A stretch of 64,000 nt of DNA from assembly GCA_023548195.1 (NCBI GenBank), contig JAJHZJ010000221.1, positions 310,001-374,000 of the forward strand. The letters run 5' to 3'. Positions 23,560 to 35,214 of this stretch are shown here, one piece after another. Position numbers and translations under genes: made by a program. Every line of letters starts with the position of its first letter. The first letter of the stretch is position 1. The stretch is from Bettongia penicillata ogilbyi (taxonomy: Eukaryota > Chordata > Mammalia > Diprotodontia > Potoroidae). The notes beneath the pieces were generated by a model. That model had not been told where the DNA came from, ran no database searches, and was given only the letters and a program-made list of their open reading frames with translations.

Positions 23560-24074
23560 CACAAGACCAAGGTTCCAGGACTACCTTTACCCCTAAGTAG
23601 CAGGTTGACCTTGGAGGGGTTACGTAACTTCTCTTGCCCTCTGTGCATTCCTAAAATGAAGGTAACAACATTCGTCCTTGAATCATTGAATAAACGCTAA
23701 AGTTCTCTAAGACTCAAAACAACAAGTGAATCAGCAAACAAGGATTTGTGTTTTGAATGTTTTGTATGAGAACGTTTTAAACATGTATGTTTTAAATTTT
23801 GTATGAGAATATCCTAATTCTAAATGGCTAAATGTTATGGAACTAGAACTTAGCCAGTAAAATACAATGTATAATGGCAGTTTGGTCCCCAATAGAGCAT
23901 TCCCATTTTTGCTCCCTCAGATTTCTCCTGTCCATCCGTTCTATTGCATCACAAAAGTACCGACAGTTCCCAGTTCTGTCCCCTTAATCCCTTCATTTGT
24001 CAGTTCCTCAATTCTGTTGGCTCCCCAGTTCCCACAAGGATAAAAACTGTGCTTTTGCCTGATCAGTGTAGTAT

Positions 24075-24088
24075 TGCCATCTAGTGGC
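24075..24088 (-). promoter_or_regulatory. Candidate CTCF core motif
   Basis: The + strand TGCCATCTAGTGGC reads GCCACTAGATGGCA on the - strand, which fits the vertebrate CTCF core CCASYAGRKGGCR at every position. It lies in apparently single-copy DNA of the large intron. Occupancy is unknown. Confidence 0.45.
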
Positions 24089-24319
24089 GATGGAGAGTAA
24101 CTGTGAGTTTGTGCAAAAGGTGCATCATGCCTATGGGGTATTGGTGTGCGTATAGTGGTTGTCACGCAGTGTTTCAACTGAGTTTCACAAATAGTAAATA
24201 TCCACACGTATGAGGCCCTATTCTAGGCATTGGAATTCATTGGAAGATGACAAAGAGAGCAACGATGCTTCTTGAATTAAGGTCATGTAGAGAGGTATTT
24301 TATAATACATTTATAGAGC

Positions 24320-24545
24320 TGACTTTGGAGCCTGTAAAACCTGAGTTCAAATCCCACCCTAGGCACTTACTAGCTATGTGATTCTGGATCAGCCACGTAA
24401 CCTTTCTCAGACTCAGGTTCCCCATCTGTAAAATAGAAATAATTACAGCAGCTAAGTCACCGGGTTATTGTAAGGATCCAATAATATGGCATATATAGTA
24501 TACTTTACAAACCTTCAAGTAGAATATAAATACTAGCAAATATTA
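24320..24545 (+). mobile_element. CORE-SINE/MIR
   Basis: AAACCTGAGTTCAAATCCCA, CACTTACTAGCTATGTGATT, GGTTCCCCATCTGTAAAATA and ACCGGGTTATTGTAAGGATC in order. Confidence 0.8.
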
Positions 24546-25194
24546 TATACCAAGCGCCAATTGGCTATAATTCTTTCCCCAAGGTACAATGGCAAATTGC
24601 TAAATAAATAGAAATTGTACATGAATGGTTGAATTTGGTCATTAAGACATCTTATCAAACACTGACAACCCAGACATTTGAATGCATCCTAAATCTTTGA
24701 ACATTTATTGGAAACAAAACACCAAAAACAGTGTTATGTAAGATTTAGAATTAACTTCCATTGTGAAAGAGAATAAATCAAATGTAAGAGTCATAGGCTC
24801 ATTACATTTTAAAGCTGGAAGGGACAAATACTGACAAATTTGACTATTTTTCCTGTCCCCTGTTGAGAACATCTTAGTGTGGAGGGAGGGGGGTACACTG
24901 AGCTTTCAAGCGAACTTTGGCATACTCCAGTATTACTTGATCTTACAAAGATGCAAATCTGAGTTCTCAGTTCTCGAGCTATCATCTTGCCTCTTTCCTC
25001 CCCTCCTTCACTGTCAGACTTGTAGAAAGAAATCTACACTCTAGGCTTTTACTTCTGCCTGCTTGTTCACTATTTGCAGTCTGATTTCTGTCCCCACCAC
25101 CGAACCAAAATTGATCTGTCATCAATAAACTCCAATCGACTGGGCTTTTTTTTCAGTGTTTATCTTCCCTTACTACTCTGCATCTGGATGGATG

Positions 25195-25560
25195 GTTATA
25201 TAGATAGAACATTTATTAAGTACTTACTGTGTATCAGGCATAATGGTAAACACTGCGGATACGCATAAAAGCAAGAAAAACAGTCCCTGCCCTTAAGGAA
25301 CATATACTGTGTTGGAGAAAGAGAACACATAAGGGGAAGCTGAAAAAGGAAGGGATAGATGTGTAGCTGCATGACTGGAGATGTCCTGGAAGTGAAATAA
25401 GAAGCCTGAAACCAAGAAAGATCAGGTCAAAGCTGGCCTGTTAAAGCCCGGAATATCTCTAGTGACTGAGTCCCATTCACATGAGCAGAGGATGTCATAG
25501 CCAGAGTGTAGTTGAGTTATAGACAACATTTCCTAAAATATTCCTGGCGTGAGCTAACCA
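25195..25560 (-). mobile_element. L2 LINE 3' end, antisense
   Basis: ATTTATTAAGTACTTACTGT, GTATCAGGCATAATGGTAAA and CAGTCCCTGCCCTTAAGGAA are the antisense L2 3' end; the remainder is diverged. Confidence 0.6.
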
Positions 25561-26049
25561 AAGGCAGAGAATAGCAAAGAGAGACAACACTTTAATCAAG
25601 ATAGCGTTTCACACTCTTGGCCATCCCCATTCCTTGGCTTCCGTGATCTGTACTCTTAAACTATTTCTTGTCTTCTTCACTGGTCCTTCTTTCCTTTTCC
25701 TGCTGGGAATCTTCTTTCTTTATGCTACCTCTTCTACTCCCTGACTTCTAATCATCCCTGCTACGTAGATGACTCCCAGTTCTGTGTAGTGCTGTATGGC
25801 CAGCACTTGCTGCATGTTCGCCTGTTTCATATAGTTGTTGTAGAGGAATTGCCCTGCAAACCTTAATGGAATACATAAATGAAAATTCATAGAATCAGCT
25901 AGTTCACCTTTGTTCAGCTAGTAACTGTCAGAGATAGGATCTGAACTCAAGTCTTGTGAATGTTAAGAACAACATAATCTAGCCATCCTCCCTACCAGGA
26001 TCCCACGCTCTCTGAGCTGTTGTTATCACTGCTGTCATTCATGTAGATT

Positions 26050-26270
26050 AGCTTATAGCATAGAATTAGAGGATCATAGATTGATGGCTGGAAGGGACTT
26101 CAGAGGAAGTCATCTAGTCTAGTCTTCCTCATTTTGTAGATGAGGAAACTGTGACCAGGGAATTTGTATGATTTGCCCAAAGTTGAGCAGGCAATAAAAG
26201 CCAAAGAAAGGATTGGAACCCAGGTCCTCCAACTCCACAGTAGTGTGACTCATTCCACTGTAACATACTG
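26050..26270 (-). mobile_element. MIR SINE, antisense
   Basis: GCTGGAAGGGACTTCAGAGG, TAGATGAGGAAACTGTGACC and GAACCCAGGTCCTCCAACTC: well-kept reverse-complement MIR. Confidence 0.8.
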
Positions 26271-26569
26271 AAAAAAAAATTAATATCCTTCCCCCCAAAA
26301 TCTGCTTTTCCTAACTTTTGTTTGTAGCACCAGAAATCCTCAAGTTAGTAAGCTTGAAATCCAGTCATCTCTTTTTGCCTTTTCCTTCATTTCCCAAATT
26401 TAGTAAATCCCAAATTCTGCTGATTTTCTGGTGTCTTTTTGATGTTAGCACTTCCTGAAAATGGGATAGATCATAAACTGTCCATATCCTCATGGTCATG
26501 TATGACTCTTATACATTCCCTTCCCTCAAATCACCTATAACGGTCCACCCAGTAAGCTAGTGGTCTTCC

Positions 26570-26760
26570 TGAAGGCAGCATGATACAGTGGAAAGAATGT
26601 TGGATAATGGAATCAGAAGTCCTAGGTACACATTCTCACTTTGTTACTTTCTGTCTATATAATTTAAGACAAATCACTCAATTTCTCTGGATCACAGTTT
26701 CTATCTGTAGGTCTCTGAGAGGTAGGTCTCAGATGCCTTCCAGCTTTAGGATGGTCCTCA
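26570..26760 (+). mobile_element. MIR SINE
   Basis: GCAGCATGATACAGTGGAAA, ACAAATCACTCAATTTCTCT and CAGATGCCTTCCAGCTTTAG in sense order. Confidence 0.7.
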
Positions 26761-28039
26761 CTTTTATGTGGGTATTAATAGAGCTCATAAAAGCTGTCCA
26801 CCATTCTTGCTACAAGAGAAATCCAATGTCTTTTCTGGTCAACATCTTGCCTATGATTACCTTTAATTAATGCAACTTATTGATACCATCCCCACAAATT
26901 TCTCTCCTGTCTTCCTCCTCTGTTTTGATTCCATTACAGCCTCTGATAACTAGGTATAAATCACCCCTTTCCTTAACTATTATAGCAAACATCCAACTTT
27001 TTTCTTCCAATCCTGTTTCCTTTTAATTCTTCATACAACTGCCTGTATGATTTTTTTCCTCCTTCACCATTATGATCACCTTATTCCCCAACCTAAAAAC
27101 TTTTAGAGATTTCCCATTGTCAGCCAGGTAAAATACACATTCCTTGGTCTTTATCTGAAAAGCCTTTCACACTGTGATTCCAAACATTGTGAGAAATGCA
27201 TTGTAACCCATAAAACATTATATAGGTGTAAGGTACCTTTCCAGACTTATTTCACAGCTATACTACTCTCTATTATCTATTTTTGTCTTGCCCTCTACTT
27301 TCTTTGTCTTTTCCTCATACTGTCCCCCATCCCTTGAGTGATCTTACCCCATCTCCACATATTAAAATGTTTCCCTTTATGTACCAGTTAAGGTCCTACT
27401 TTAGCTATGAAGCACTGAATGATTTCCACTTCACACCTACTCAACCTTTCTCAAGCCAGAAGTGATCTACTCTAAATCTCTCAAGAGCTTTTATATAGGC
27501 TTGTCTTTTGTATTTCTTGTTTCAGTCAATTAGCAAACATTTCTTAAACTCCTGTATGTTAGTCTGTGGGGATATAGAAGCAAAAGTGAAGCAGATCCTG
27601 TCTCCAAGGAGCTTACATTCTATCTCTTATTCTAGTCTGTGGTTATTTGTGCAGATATCTTATCTTCTTAGCATCCTTCTCCTTACTAGACTGTCAGCTC
27701 TTTGAAGACAAGAACTATGCTTGATTTCCTCTTTGCAGATCTAGCACCTAGAATCATGCCTTATATAGAGTAAATGCTTATTGTGTATTGAAATGAACTG
27801 AATAAAATATACAAGGTGCCACATGCTTTTTGAACCTTGATTTTCATAGAGATAAATTTCTGTTGTATCTAAGATTTAAAAACCATTGAAACATGAAACT
27901 TTACTCTTAAAAAGATTTAGTTTTTAAAAATTAAATAATATATTTGAACATTTTAAATAGAAAATCCCAATATTTGAGATTTCTACCTATCTCATCCTTC
28001 CCCTAGTGATCCTATGGCTGACTATTTTCCCCTTCCATT

Positions 28040-28215
28040 GGGCTAGTTGGGGCCCTAGTGATAATATAATCTAACTCTCCTTTTTCAGATAACAAAATCA
28101 AGTGGCCAGAAAAATTAAATGATGTACCTAAGTTCACATAGCTAACAAATGACAGAGATGGGACTAGAACCCAGGTCTTCAGTTTACCAGTCCAATACCC
28201 TTTCCTTGATACTGC
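28040..28215 (-). mobile_element. MIR SINE, antisense
   Basis: TTTTTCAGATAACAAAATCA, CACATAGCTAACAAATGACA and CTAGAACCCAGGTCTTCAGT follow reverse-complement MIR order. It abuts the L1 below. Confidence 0.7.
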
Positions 28216-29114
28216 TCTTGAATCTAGCCTTCTGCCCTCTGGAGAAATGCAGAATAAATAAATCTAATCCCCCTAGATAGCTAAGGTGGAACCCCAGCAC
28301 ACATACCCACCTCAGGTCTCCCCAACACCCATTTGAACACCTTTAAATAATGCCATAAAACAATACCTGGAGTGGCAGAATCCACAAAAGGCCAGGGTGA
28401 AATAATTTTCCAGCCAAAGACAACTGGAAGGTCGGCATGAAAGGTCTGTTGCAACTCGATGATAGTGGACCACAGTGCAGTTCAAGCTGCATCAGCACAA
28501 ATCAGGCCCCAGAAAATCAGGAACAGGCCTTGGGAGCTGATGAATCAGTAGCAGCACTGACTGCTTCCTGAACTCTCATCCCACAGAGGTTAAGGGGGTT
28601 GAACAATTGGTCAGAAAGAGATTACAAGGGTCTCTTTGTGGGCACTGGGGGCAGGACTCTGTTGCTTTGTACACACTTGGATCCAGGTCCCAGTCCTGGG
28701 TGGCAGTCCCAGGTCAAGGAGAAGCACGAGAAGAGCAGAGCTTGTGGAAGCAGTGGAGGTGGCACTTTCTTCATAGTTCCATGGCAGAAAAGAAGCCTGT
28801 GGTCACTCACAGACCAGAGCATAGCCCAGGAGAGGACTAAATACCTCTGCTTTCATCATACCACCTTGGAAGAACTGAAAACTTACAGGTCCCTAGAAGT
28901 ATCTCTGAAAATACAAAACCCTTGAAACTTGGAAAAGTGTGGCCCCCACCCCCACCCTGGAAACAGAGCTCTACTTTAAGAAAGAGTTAAAAGTCAAGAA
29001 ATATCCTGGAAAAGTGAGCAAAAAAACAGGAAAAAATTCTCACCATAGAAAGTGAAGATAACAAAATAAAAGCTCCAACATCCAAAGCTCTAAGAAAAAT
29101 ATGGATCTCAGGCC

Positions 29115-29800
29115 ATGGAAGAGCTCAAAAAGAATTTTGAAAATCAAGTAAGAGAGGTGTAGGAAAAATTGGGAAGAGAAATGACAGCAATGCAAGAAAA
29201 TAATGAAAATCAAGTCAACAGCTTGCTAAAGGAGACCCAAAAAAATGCTGAAGAAAATCACACCTTTAAAAATAGGCTAACTCAAATTGCAAAAGGGGTC
29301 CAGAAAGCCAATGAGGAGAAGAATGCTTTAAAAAGCAGAATTAGCCAACTGGAAAAGGACATTGAAAAGCTCACTGAAGAAAATAGTTCTTTCAAAATTA
29401 GAATGGAACAGATGGAGGCTAATGACTTTATGAGAAACCAAGAAATTATGAAACAAAACCAAAAGAATGAAAAAATAGAAGACAATGTGAAGTATCTCAT
29501 TGGAAAAACAACTTACCTAGAAAATAGATCCAGGAAAGAGAATTTTAAAATTATTGGACTACCTGAAAGCCATGATCAAAAAGATCAAGAAATTATCAAG
29601 GAAAATTGCTGGGATATTCTAGAACTAGAAAGTAAAATAGAAATGGAAAAATCCACTGATCACCTCCTAAAAGAGATCCCAAAATGAAAACTCACAGAAA
29701 TATTGTAGACAAATTTCAAGCTTCTAGGACACAAGGAGAGAATATTGCAAGTAGCCAGAAAGAATCAATTCAAGTATTGTGAAACCATAGTCAGGATAAC
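29115..29800 (+). pseudogene. L1 ORF1 remnant (RNA-binding coiled-coil protein)
   Basis: From the ATG at 29115 the frame reads MEELKKNFENQVREV, then a TAG at 29160, then stays open to 29687. It shows the ORF1p coiled coil with heptads (QKANEEKNALKSRISQLEKD, EENSSFKIRMEQMEAND) and the start of the RRM-like domain (ENFKIIGLPESHD). After the stop at 29687 the C-terminal domain continues in other frames. ORF1p normally forms trimers that coat L1 RNA; this copy cannot make a full protein. Confidence 0.85.
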
Positions 29801-30726
29801 AAAAGATTTATCAGCTTCTACATTAAAGAATTGGAGGGCTTAAGAGTATGATATTCTAGAGGGCAAAGGAGCTAGGATTACAACCAAGAGTCAACTACCA
29901 AGCAAAATTGAGTATAATCTTTCCAGGGAAAAATGGATATTCAGCGAGATAGAGGACTTTCAAACACTCTTGATGAAAAGATCAGAATTGAACAGAAAAT
30001 TTGACTTTCAAATACAAGACTCAAGAGAAGCCTGAAAAGGTAAACAGGAAAGGGAAATCATAAAGTTAAACTATTTATATTCCTACATAGGAAGATGATA
30101 GTTATAATTCACAAGAACTTTCTCATTATTAGATCAGTTGGGACTACAGATATGAGTTGAATATGAAGGGATGATGTCTAAAAGAAAATTAAGGAGTGAG
30201 AAAGAGAAATGTATTGGGGAAAAGAAAAGGGAGGTGGAACGGGTAAATTACCTCAGATAAAAGAAACAAGAAAAGGCTTTTTACAGTGGAGGGGAAGATG
30301 GAGGGAACTAGGAAGTGGGAGGAGTGAGTGAACCTTATTCTCATTGGAATTGATTCAAAGAGGGAATAACATACATATTCAATTGGGTATAGAAATCTGT
30401 CTTACCCTACAGGAAAGTAGCAGGGGAATGGGATATGAAAAGGGGAAGGGCATAAAAAGGAGGGCAGATTGAGGGAGGGGGTAGTGAGAAGCAAAACAGT
30501 TTTGAGGAGGGAAAGGGTGAAAGGGGAGAGAAAACAGAGTAAATGGGGGGTGAATAGGATGGAATGGAAAAACATGTAGCAATCATAATTTTGAAAATAT
30601 TTTTGAAGCAAGTTTATCTGATAAAGACCTCATTTCTCAAATATATAGAAAACTGAGTCAAATTTATAAATATTGAAGCCATTCCCCAATCAATGAATGA
30701 TCAAGAAATATGAACAGTTTTCAGAT

Positions 30727-30965
30727 GAGAATAGCTAAGTCATTCACAACTGATCATCTTACAAGGTTGTTGTTGCTTTTTACATGGTACAGTTCACTTT
30801 GCATACACTCATGTAAGTCTTTCCAGGTTTTTCTGAGAGCATCTTCATCACTACTTATATAGCACAACAGTATTCCATTTCCCCCAATTTCCAACTCCCT
30901 ACTACCATGTACAAAGCAACAACAGTCTTGTAAGATGATCAGTTGTGAATGACTTAGCTATTCTC
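30727..30965. repeat. 63 bp inverted repeat inside the L1 (potential hairpin)
   Basis: 30727-30789 is the reverse complement of 30903-30965 with three mismatches in 63 bases; the loop is 113 bp of antisense L1 3' DNA. The arms are duplicated L1 sequence brought together by the internal inversion. Confidence 0.93.
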
Positions 30966-31454
30966 AGCAATATAATAATCCATGACAACTATGAAAGACT
31001 AATGATGAAAAATGTTATCTATCCCTAGAGAAAGAACTGATGATGTCTGAATATAGATTGAAACATCCTTTTTTTTCTTTACTTTATTTTTCTTGAGGTT
31101 TCTTTTTTGGTCTGTTTTCTTTTAGAACATGACTAATAAGGAATTATGTTTTGCATGATGACAAATGTATAACCTATATCAAATTACTTGCCTTCTCAGT
31201 GAGGGGGATGAGGAGGGAGGAAGAGAGAAAATTTGGAACTCTAAGTTTTAAAAATGAATGTTAAAAAATTTTACATGTAATTGAGGAAAAATAAAATACT
31301 AAGAATTCAAAAAAAATTTAAAACAGATTTTTATGATCAAATTTCAGAGGAAGTAATGTTGTATTTTTATATGTTAAGTTACATATAATGATTTTAAAAT
31401 ATCCAGACACATCACCTTGGTATTTGCAAAACTTAATGTGATACTTTGCACTCT

Positions 31455-32412
31455 GCTGTTTTAGAACTGAGGCAGGTACATGGTACAATGGATAGAGCAC
31501 TAGGCCTGGAGTCAGGAACACCTGAGTTCAAATCCAGCCTCAGTCTCTTACTATCAGCATGACCTTGGGCAAGTCACTTCATTGTGTTTGCCTCGGTTTC
31601 CTCATCTGTAAAATGATCTGGAGAAAGATACAGCAAACCACTTGTAAGGACCCCGGACATGCACAGCGGGGCCTACTCTCACAGGTTCTTAGTTCTGCAT
31701 TTATAAAAGGAAAGGCAACTTTTGAGAGGTCCACAATCACTTTAATCAAGCACATGTATCATTCATTTAATTCAGGGGAAAAAGTCAGTACCCTGAACCT
31801 CAGAGAAAATACAGAGAATCAAAATCAACAGACATGCATAAGCAATACGTACGTCATAGATCAACAGACAGATCCAGCTGTCTGACTATAGAGAGAGAAG
31901 CACCAACATCTGGGTTTTCAAAGCTGGGGTGGGTAGGTGGGGGGAGGGGGTCACTGCTTAATGACTTCCCAAAGTCTCATCTGACACATAAACCTTCTCC
32001 AAAAACTAAGCCCCAAAATAAAACCTTATCTCAGAGTTTTATACACTTTTTAGAGTCAGAGGGTGTCACAACCCTTGAGAACCAGAGCCTCATTAACAAA
32101 AGCTGTGGGCCTTCCTACAAATCTTCCCAGGCCCATTAATGGGTGGGGTTCTGCTTTAGTCATATTAAAATAATTAACGGAACAAATACACATACTGTTT
32201 GTAATTAAAAGGAACTCTTGTTTCTGTACTTAACTCCTAGTAAAGATGGTTGATAAAGGCAAGACTGAATCAGAGGTGCTTGATTATACTAAAATAAAAA
32301 CAGCAAAAGATCCTACTTTACTTGCTATTACACCACTGCAGGATCTTTGCCAAGAAAACATCAAATGAGGTCTTAAAGGGTCAGCCATGACTGAAAAAGA
32401 TTAAACAACAAC
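31455..32412 (+). mobile_element. RTE-tailed tRNA SINE, split by an LTR
   Basis: The 5' part (about 31455-31642) reads GGTACAATGGATAGAGCACT, TGGAGTCAGGAACACCTGAG, TCATCTGTAAAATGATCTGG and ACAGCAAACCACT. The 3' part (32333-32412) resumes with CCACTGCAGGATCTTTGCCA, AGAAAACATCAAATG, GTCAGCCATGACTGA and a final AACAACAAC. The middle is the LTR at 31643-32332. Confidence 0.88.
31643..32332 (-). mobile_element. Solo endogenous retrovirus LTR, TG...CA ends
   Basis: A 690 bp block starts TGTAAGGACCCCGG and ends GCTATTACA, giving the TG...CA ends of an LTR. CCACT stands on both sides (31638-31642 and 32333-32337; six bases if the shared A is counted), the expected short target duplication. No viral genes remain. 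Orientation is inferred: read on the - strand a TATAAA lies mid-element (+ strand TTTTATAC near 32037) with ATTAAA further on, which suits U3-R-U5 order; a TATAAAAGG at 31702 would support the other reading. A related copy lies at 42240-42627. Confidence 0.8.
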
Positions 32413-32583
32413 TTCTAAAATTAAAATGCAATTTTAAAATTGAATATTGTTTATTTTTTTTAATTAAAGATGTCACACATAGTTTCAAGACATATAAAAC
32501 AAATTATTTGCTTGTGAGCATAACACATTTTGCAATTTTACTAAGTTTGTTAATAATTTAATTTTATAATGTTACTTCTCTAG

Positions 32584-32772
32584 GAGGCTTACCGAGAAGA
32601 ACAACTCATTAACCGTCTAATGAGACAGTCTCAGCAGGAGCGTCGGATTGCTGTGCAGCTCATGCACGTTCGACATGAAAAGGAAGTTTTATGGCAAAAC
32701 AGAGTTTTCAGAGAAAAACAATATGAAGAAAGACGACTGAAAGATTTCCAGGATGCTCTTGACAGAGAAGCA
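32584..32772 (+). CDS. SPEF2: SPEF2 coding exon (probably exon 8)
   Basis: The exon is 189 bp, 63 whole codons: EAYREEQLINRLMRQSQQER, then RRIAVQLMHVRHEKEVLWQN and ERRLKDFQDALDREA. This is nearly identical to mammalian SPEF2 over its whole length and forms a highly charged helix. Acceptor GTTACTTCTCTAG and donor GCA|GTAAAA. The frame stays open for 14 codons past the donor; the cut was placed at the homology end, where the next exon begins ALARQAK. A SINE split by a retroviral LTR ends about 170 bp upstream. Confidence 0.96.
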
Positions 32773-34615
32773 GTAAAATATCTATTCCTTAAACTTTTTT
32801 GCATTTCATTTTGATGCATTTTCCTAAGCCACATGTAAACAGATGATATTGTGCCTCTAGAATTTAATGCATTGCTTAGATACGGTTTTTTTTTTTTTGC
32901 AAAGTGATGCATTCAAAACCGAAAATGTTTCCACTAACAGTCCAGGGGAAAGCAAGAGCCAATCAGAAATAGGAAATGGCAAGGAGCTCAGTTATAACGA
33001 AAACTTACCTTGTTTGTTTTTCATTTCTCTAGCCTCATACTTGTGGCCTATGAAAACAGATTGGCATCCAGAGCAATTAAATTACAGATTTTATGTCTGA
33101 ATTGTCTTCCATTCTAAATTTTACCTGTATAGTGGACTGTTTGGATAGTTAGGCTTTGGAGGAGATATCATATATAAAATAGATAAGAATGGAATTTTAG
33201 GTAGCTGCCCCTACTCTTTTGATAAAGGCTGCTTACGCTCAGGTGCAGTAAAACTGAAATGTTCTTGTTGTTTTCATGCTTTTGTATTTCTATATAAATC
33301 CAGTCCAAAAATATAATAAATAGAACCACTTACAGACCTGGAAAACTCAATCTTTTCTGTCTCTTAACTAAAACTTGCAAATCCTCCTAAATTCCTGCAA
33401 CAATGAAACTTACCAGCTCTCATTTACATCTGCTCAGAAAACAATTGTGAGGTAAGGAAGGTTCTAGATTGCAAACATCAGAGAGGGCACCGGCATTACC
33501 TAAGCGTATGGAAAGAATATGGTTTGGAGGACAAGTCATGTGAATAGATAGGGGACCAGGCATGTGAACTAGCTGCTGGTTGTATCTTTTCCCGGGAAAA
33601 GAGGTGCAAGAGGCCCAGAGAAGGGAAGATAATGGTCAGAAACCTATGAGGGGCCAAAGAAGATACCTGGGGATGGATATCAGACATACATTTCAAGGAA
33701 TACCTGTTTTAGATGAAAAGAAGGTATTTAGACCAATTTCTTATTATCTTCAGTGCAGGTGTATTATTATTTTTTTTTTTTTGGCTAGGTTCAAAATGCT
33801 GTGTATGGAAGACTGAGGAAGTGAATAGGTCTAGGTCTGAATAGCAGCTTGAAAATGATGATCTGGGTTCTCTCTCCTATCTCCCCACTATTATTTTGGG
33901 TACTGCTATTGTTCTTTCAAGGAATACAGTCAGAATCTCGTTTGACTTAGTTATTTTGCCCTAAGTATCTTGTGTGTACCATGGTCAATCTCATTGCTGC
34001 TCCAGAGCCAAGACACAGAGTATATCTAAGAGAGTTAAGAGTAGGCTCTGGGTGCTTATTTAGGCTAAGTGCTTTAGGACTGAATCTCCACCATGAAGTT
34101 CAGTCCAAATGGAAAGCTTGTTTTGCAGTGACCATCTTTATAGCCAATAACCAATCTGTTTTTTATAGGTTAGATATATTAGAGCACCTAAAAACAACAA
34201 TAATTTCTGGAGCCTTTTAAGAAAGGACAATTTTGTTTCTAGAAAGCTTCAGTGGTACCCCCTGAAGTGAATGAGCACTCTTAACCTTCATTAGGATGAA
34301 ATCAGTCTGATATTAGGAAAATCAGAATGATGGTTTTATTCTTGAGTTTTTACCATAAAAAAAATCTTTGTAATATAAACTCAAAGTAATGTGAATAGCA
34401 TAGTATTTTGGCTCATTTAGACCAGGAGTGATCTTTTTTCCCTATAATGTAAGTTATATAGATAATTGTGTCATTCTTCTCCTTTCCCTTTTTCTAGACC
34501 TATCTATATATTGAGTGTCACTCTTTTTCTGCTTTTTCCAAGGATGTTTGCTGAGTTACTGTTTGTTCTGGTTCAATGAAACAGTTCTTTGCAAAATTAC
34601 TCTTTTGTGTCCTAG
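32773..34615. other. Intron between the 32584 and 34616 exons, little recognised
   Basis: Contains a T-run (32886-32899) and a T-run at 33770-33781. The open frames at 33580-33816 and 33972-34220 have no recognisable product. No clear repeat. Confidence 0.45.
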
Positions 34616-34803
34616 GCCCTTGCACGACAAGCCAAGCTTGAACATGAAGAACAGGCTCAAAAAGAAGTGGAAATCCATGAAAGAATCACTGCAGAGAGGG
34701 CTCAGGCTCGCTACAAGAAGCATTACTTGATGTGCTCAGAGATCTTGGATCACATCATTGATTTCTCAACCAAAGTTGCAGACTATAGGAACTTGACTCA
34801 CAA
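34616..34803 (+). CDS. SPEF2: SPEF2 coding exon (probably exon 9)
   Basis: The exon is 188 bp: 62 codons plus two bases of a split Asn codon (AA|T). It reads ALARQAKLEHEEQ at its start, then ITAERAQARYKKHYL and ILDHIIDFSTKVADYRNLTH. The STKVADYR-LT motif is diagnostic for SPEF2. Segment length equals the mammalian protein with no gap. Acceptor TCTTTTGTGTCCTAG is good and donor CAA|GTAAGT is close to consensus. An open frame at 34515-34730 overlaps in another frame and is a shadow. Confidence 0.96.
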
Positions 34804-35214
34804 GTAAGTATGTGCTTTTAACAATCAGTGCAGTGGAGAACAAATACGCAGAGAAAGGAAAAGAAGGACTGGCAGAGTCCTCGGCCTTAGTAGAGGGAAT
34901 TCAGGTTCTGTGACCAAGCACTGGATTGGCCTGTTCAGACCGTCATTGTTGTAACTCAGACAGCGATAAGATGCAGGAATTTGGACAGTCACTGTGTTTT
35001 TATCTGTACCTCACATTTTCTCTTGGCAATGATATCTCTATACCACCAACTTACAAAAGAGAATAAGATGTTTTGACCTTTCTAGAAGAATAAAAGTATT
35101 CAGGAATTTAAGCGTATTCAAAATTATACCTTTGTGATATCTGAATAATAAAAATTTTATCCAGTTCTTTTGTGAACTTCATGGGATTCATGTTAACAAG
35201 AACACTAGTAGCAG

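Larger units (their letters stand above)
25590..27810 (+). mobile_element. L2 LINE, long fragmented sense copy
   Basis: Pieces appear in the order of the L2 ORF2 to 3' end: about 25600-25800 (GTAGATGACTCCCAGTTCTG), 26330-26550, 26870-27470 and 27640-27805 (GCAGATCTAGCACCTAGAAT and ATAGAGTAAATGCTTATTGT). Antisense MIR (26050-26270), sense MIR (26570-26760) and an antisense L2-type end (about 27525-27635) interrupt it. Confidence 0.6.
28280..31318 (+). mobile_element. L1 LINE with 5' UTR and ORF1 but ORF2 almost deleted and partly inverted
   Basis: The order is: GC-richer 5' UTR (about 28280-29110), ORF1 remnant (29115-29800), spacer (about 29800-30590), then a jump to the extreme 3' part of ORF2 (CTGATAAAGACCTCATTTCT at 30617). 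No endonuclease or RT lies between. At 30727 the sequence flips to antisense L1 3' DNA, then returns to sense at 30903 and runs through the 3' UTR to an A-rich end near 31318. The element is in the same orientation as SPEF2. Confidence 0.82.
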
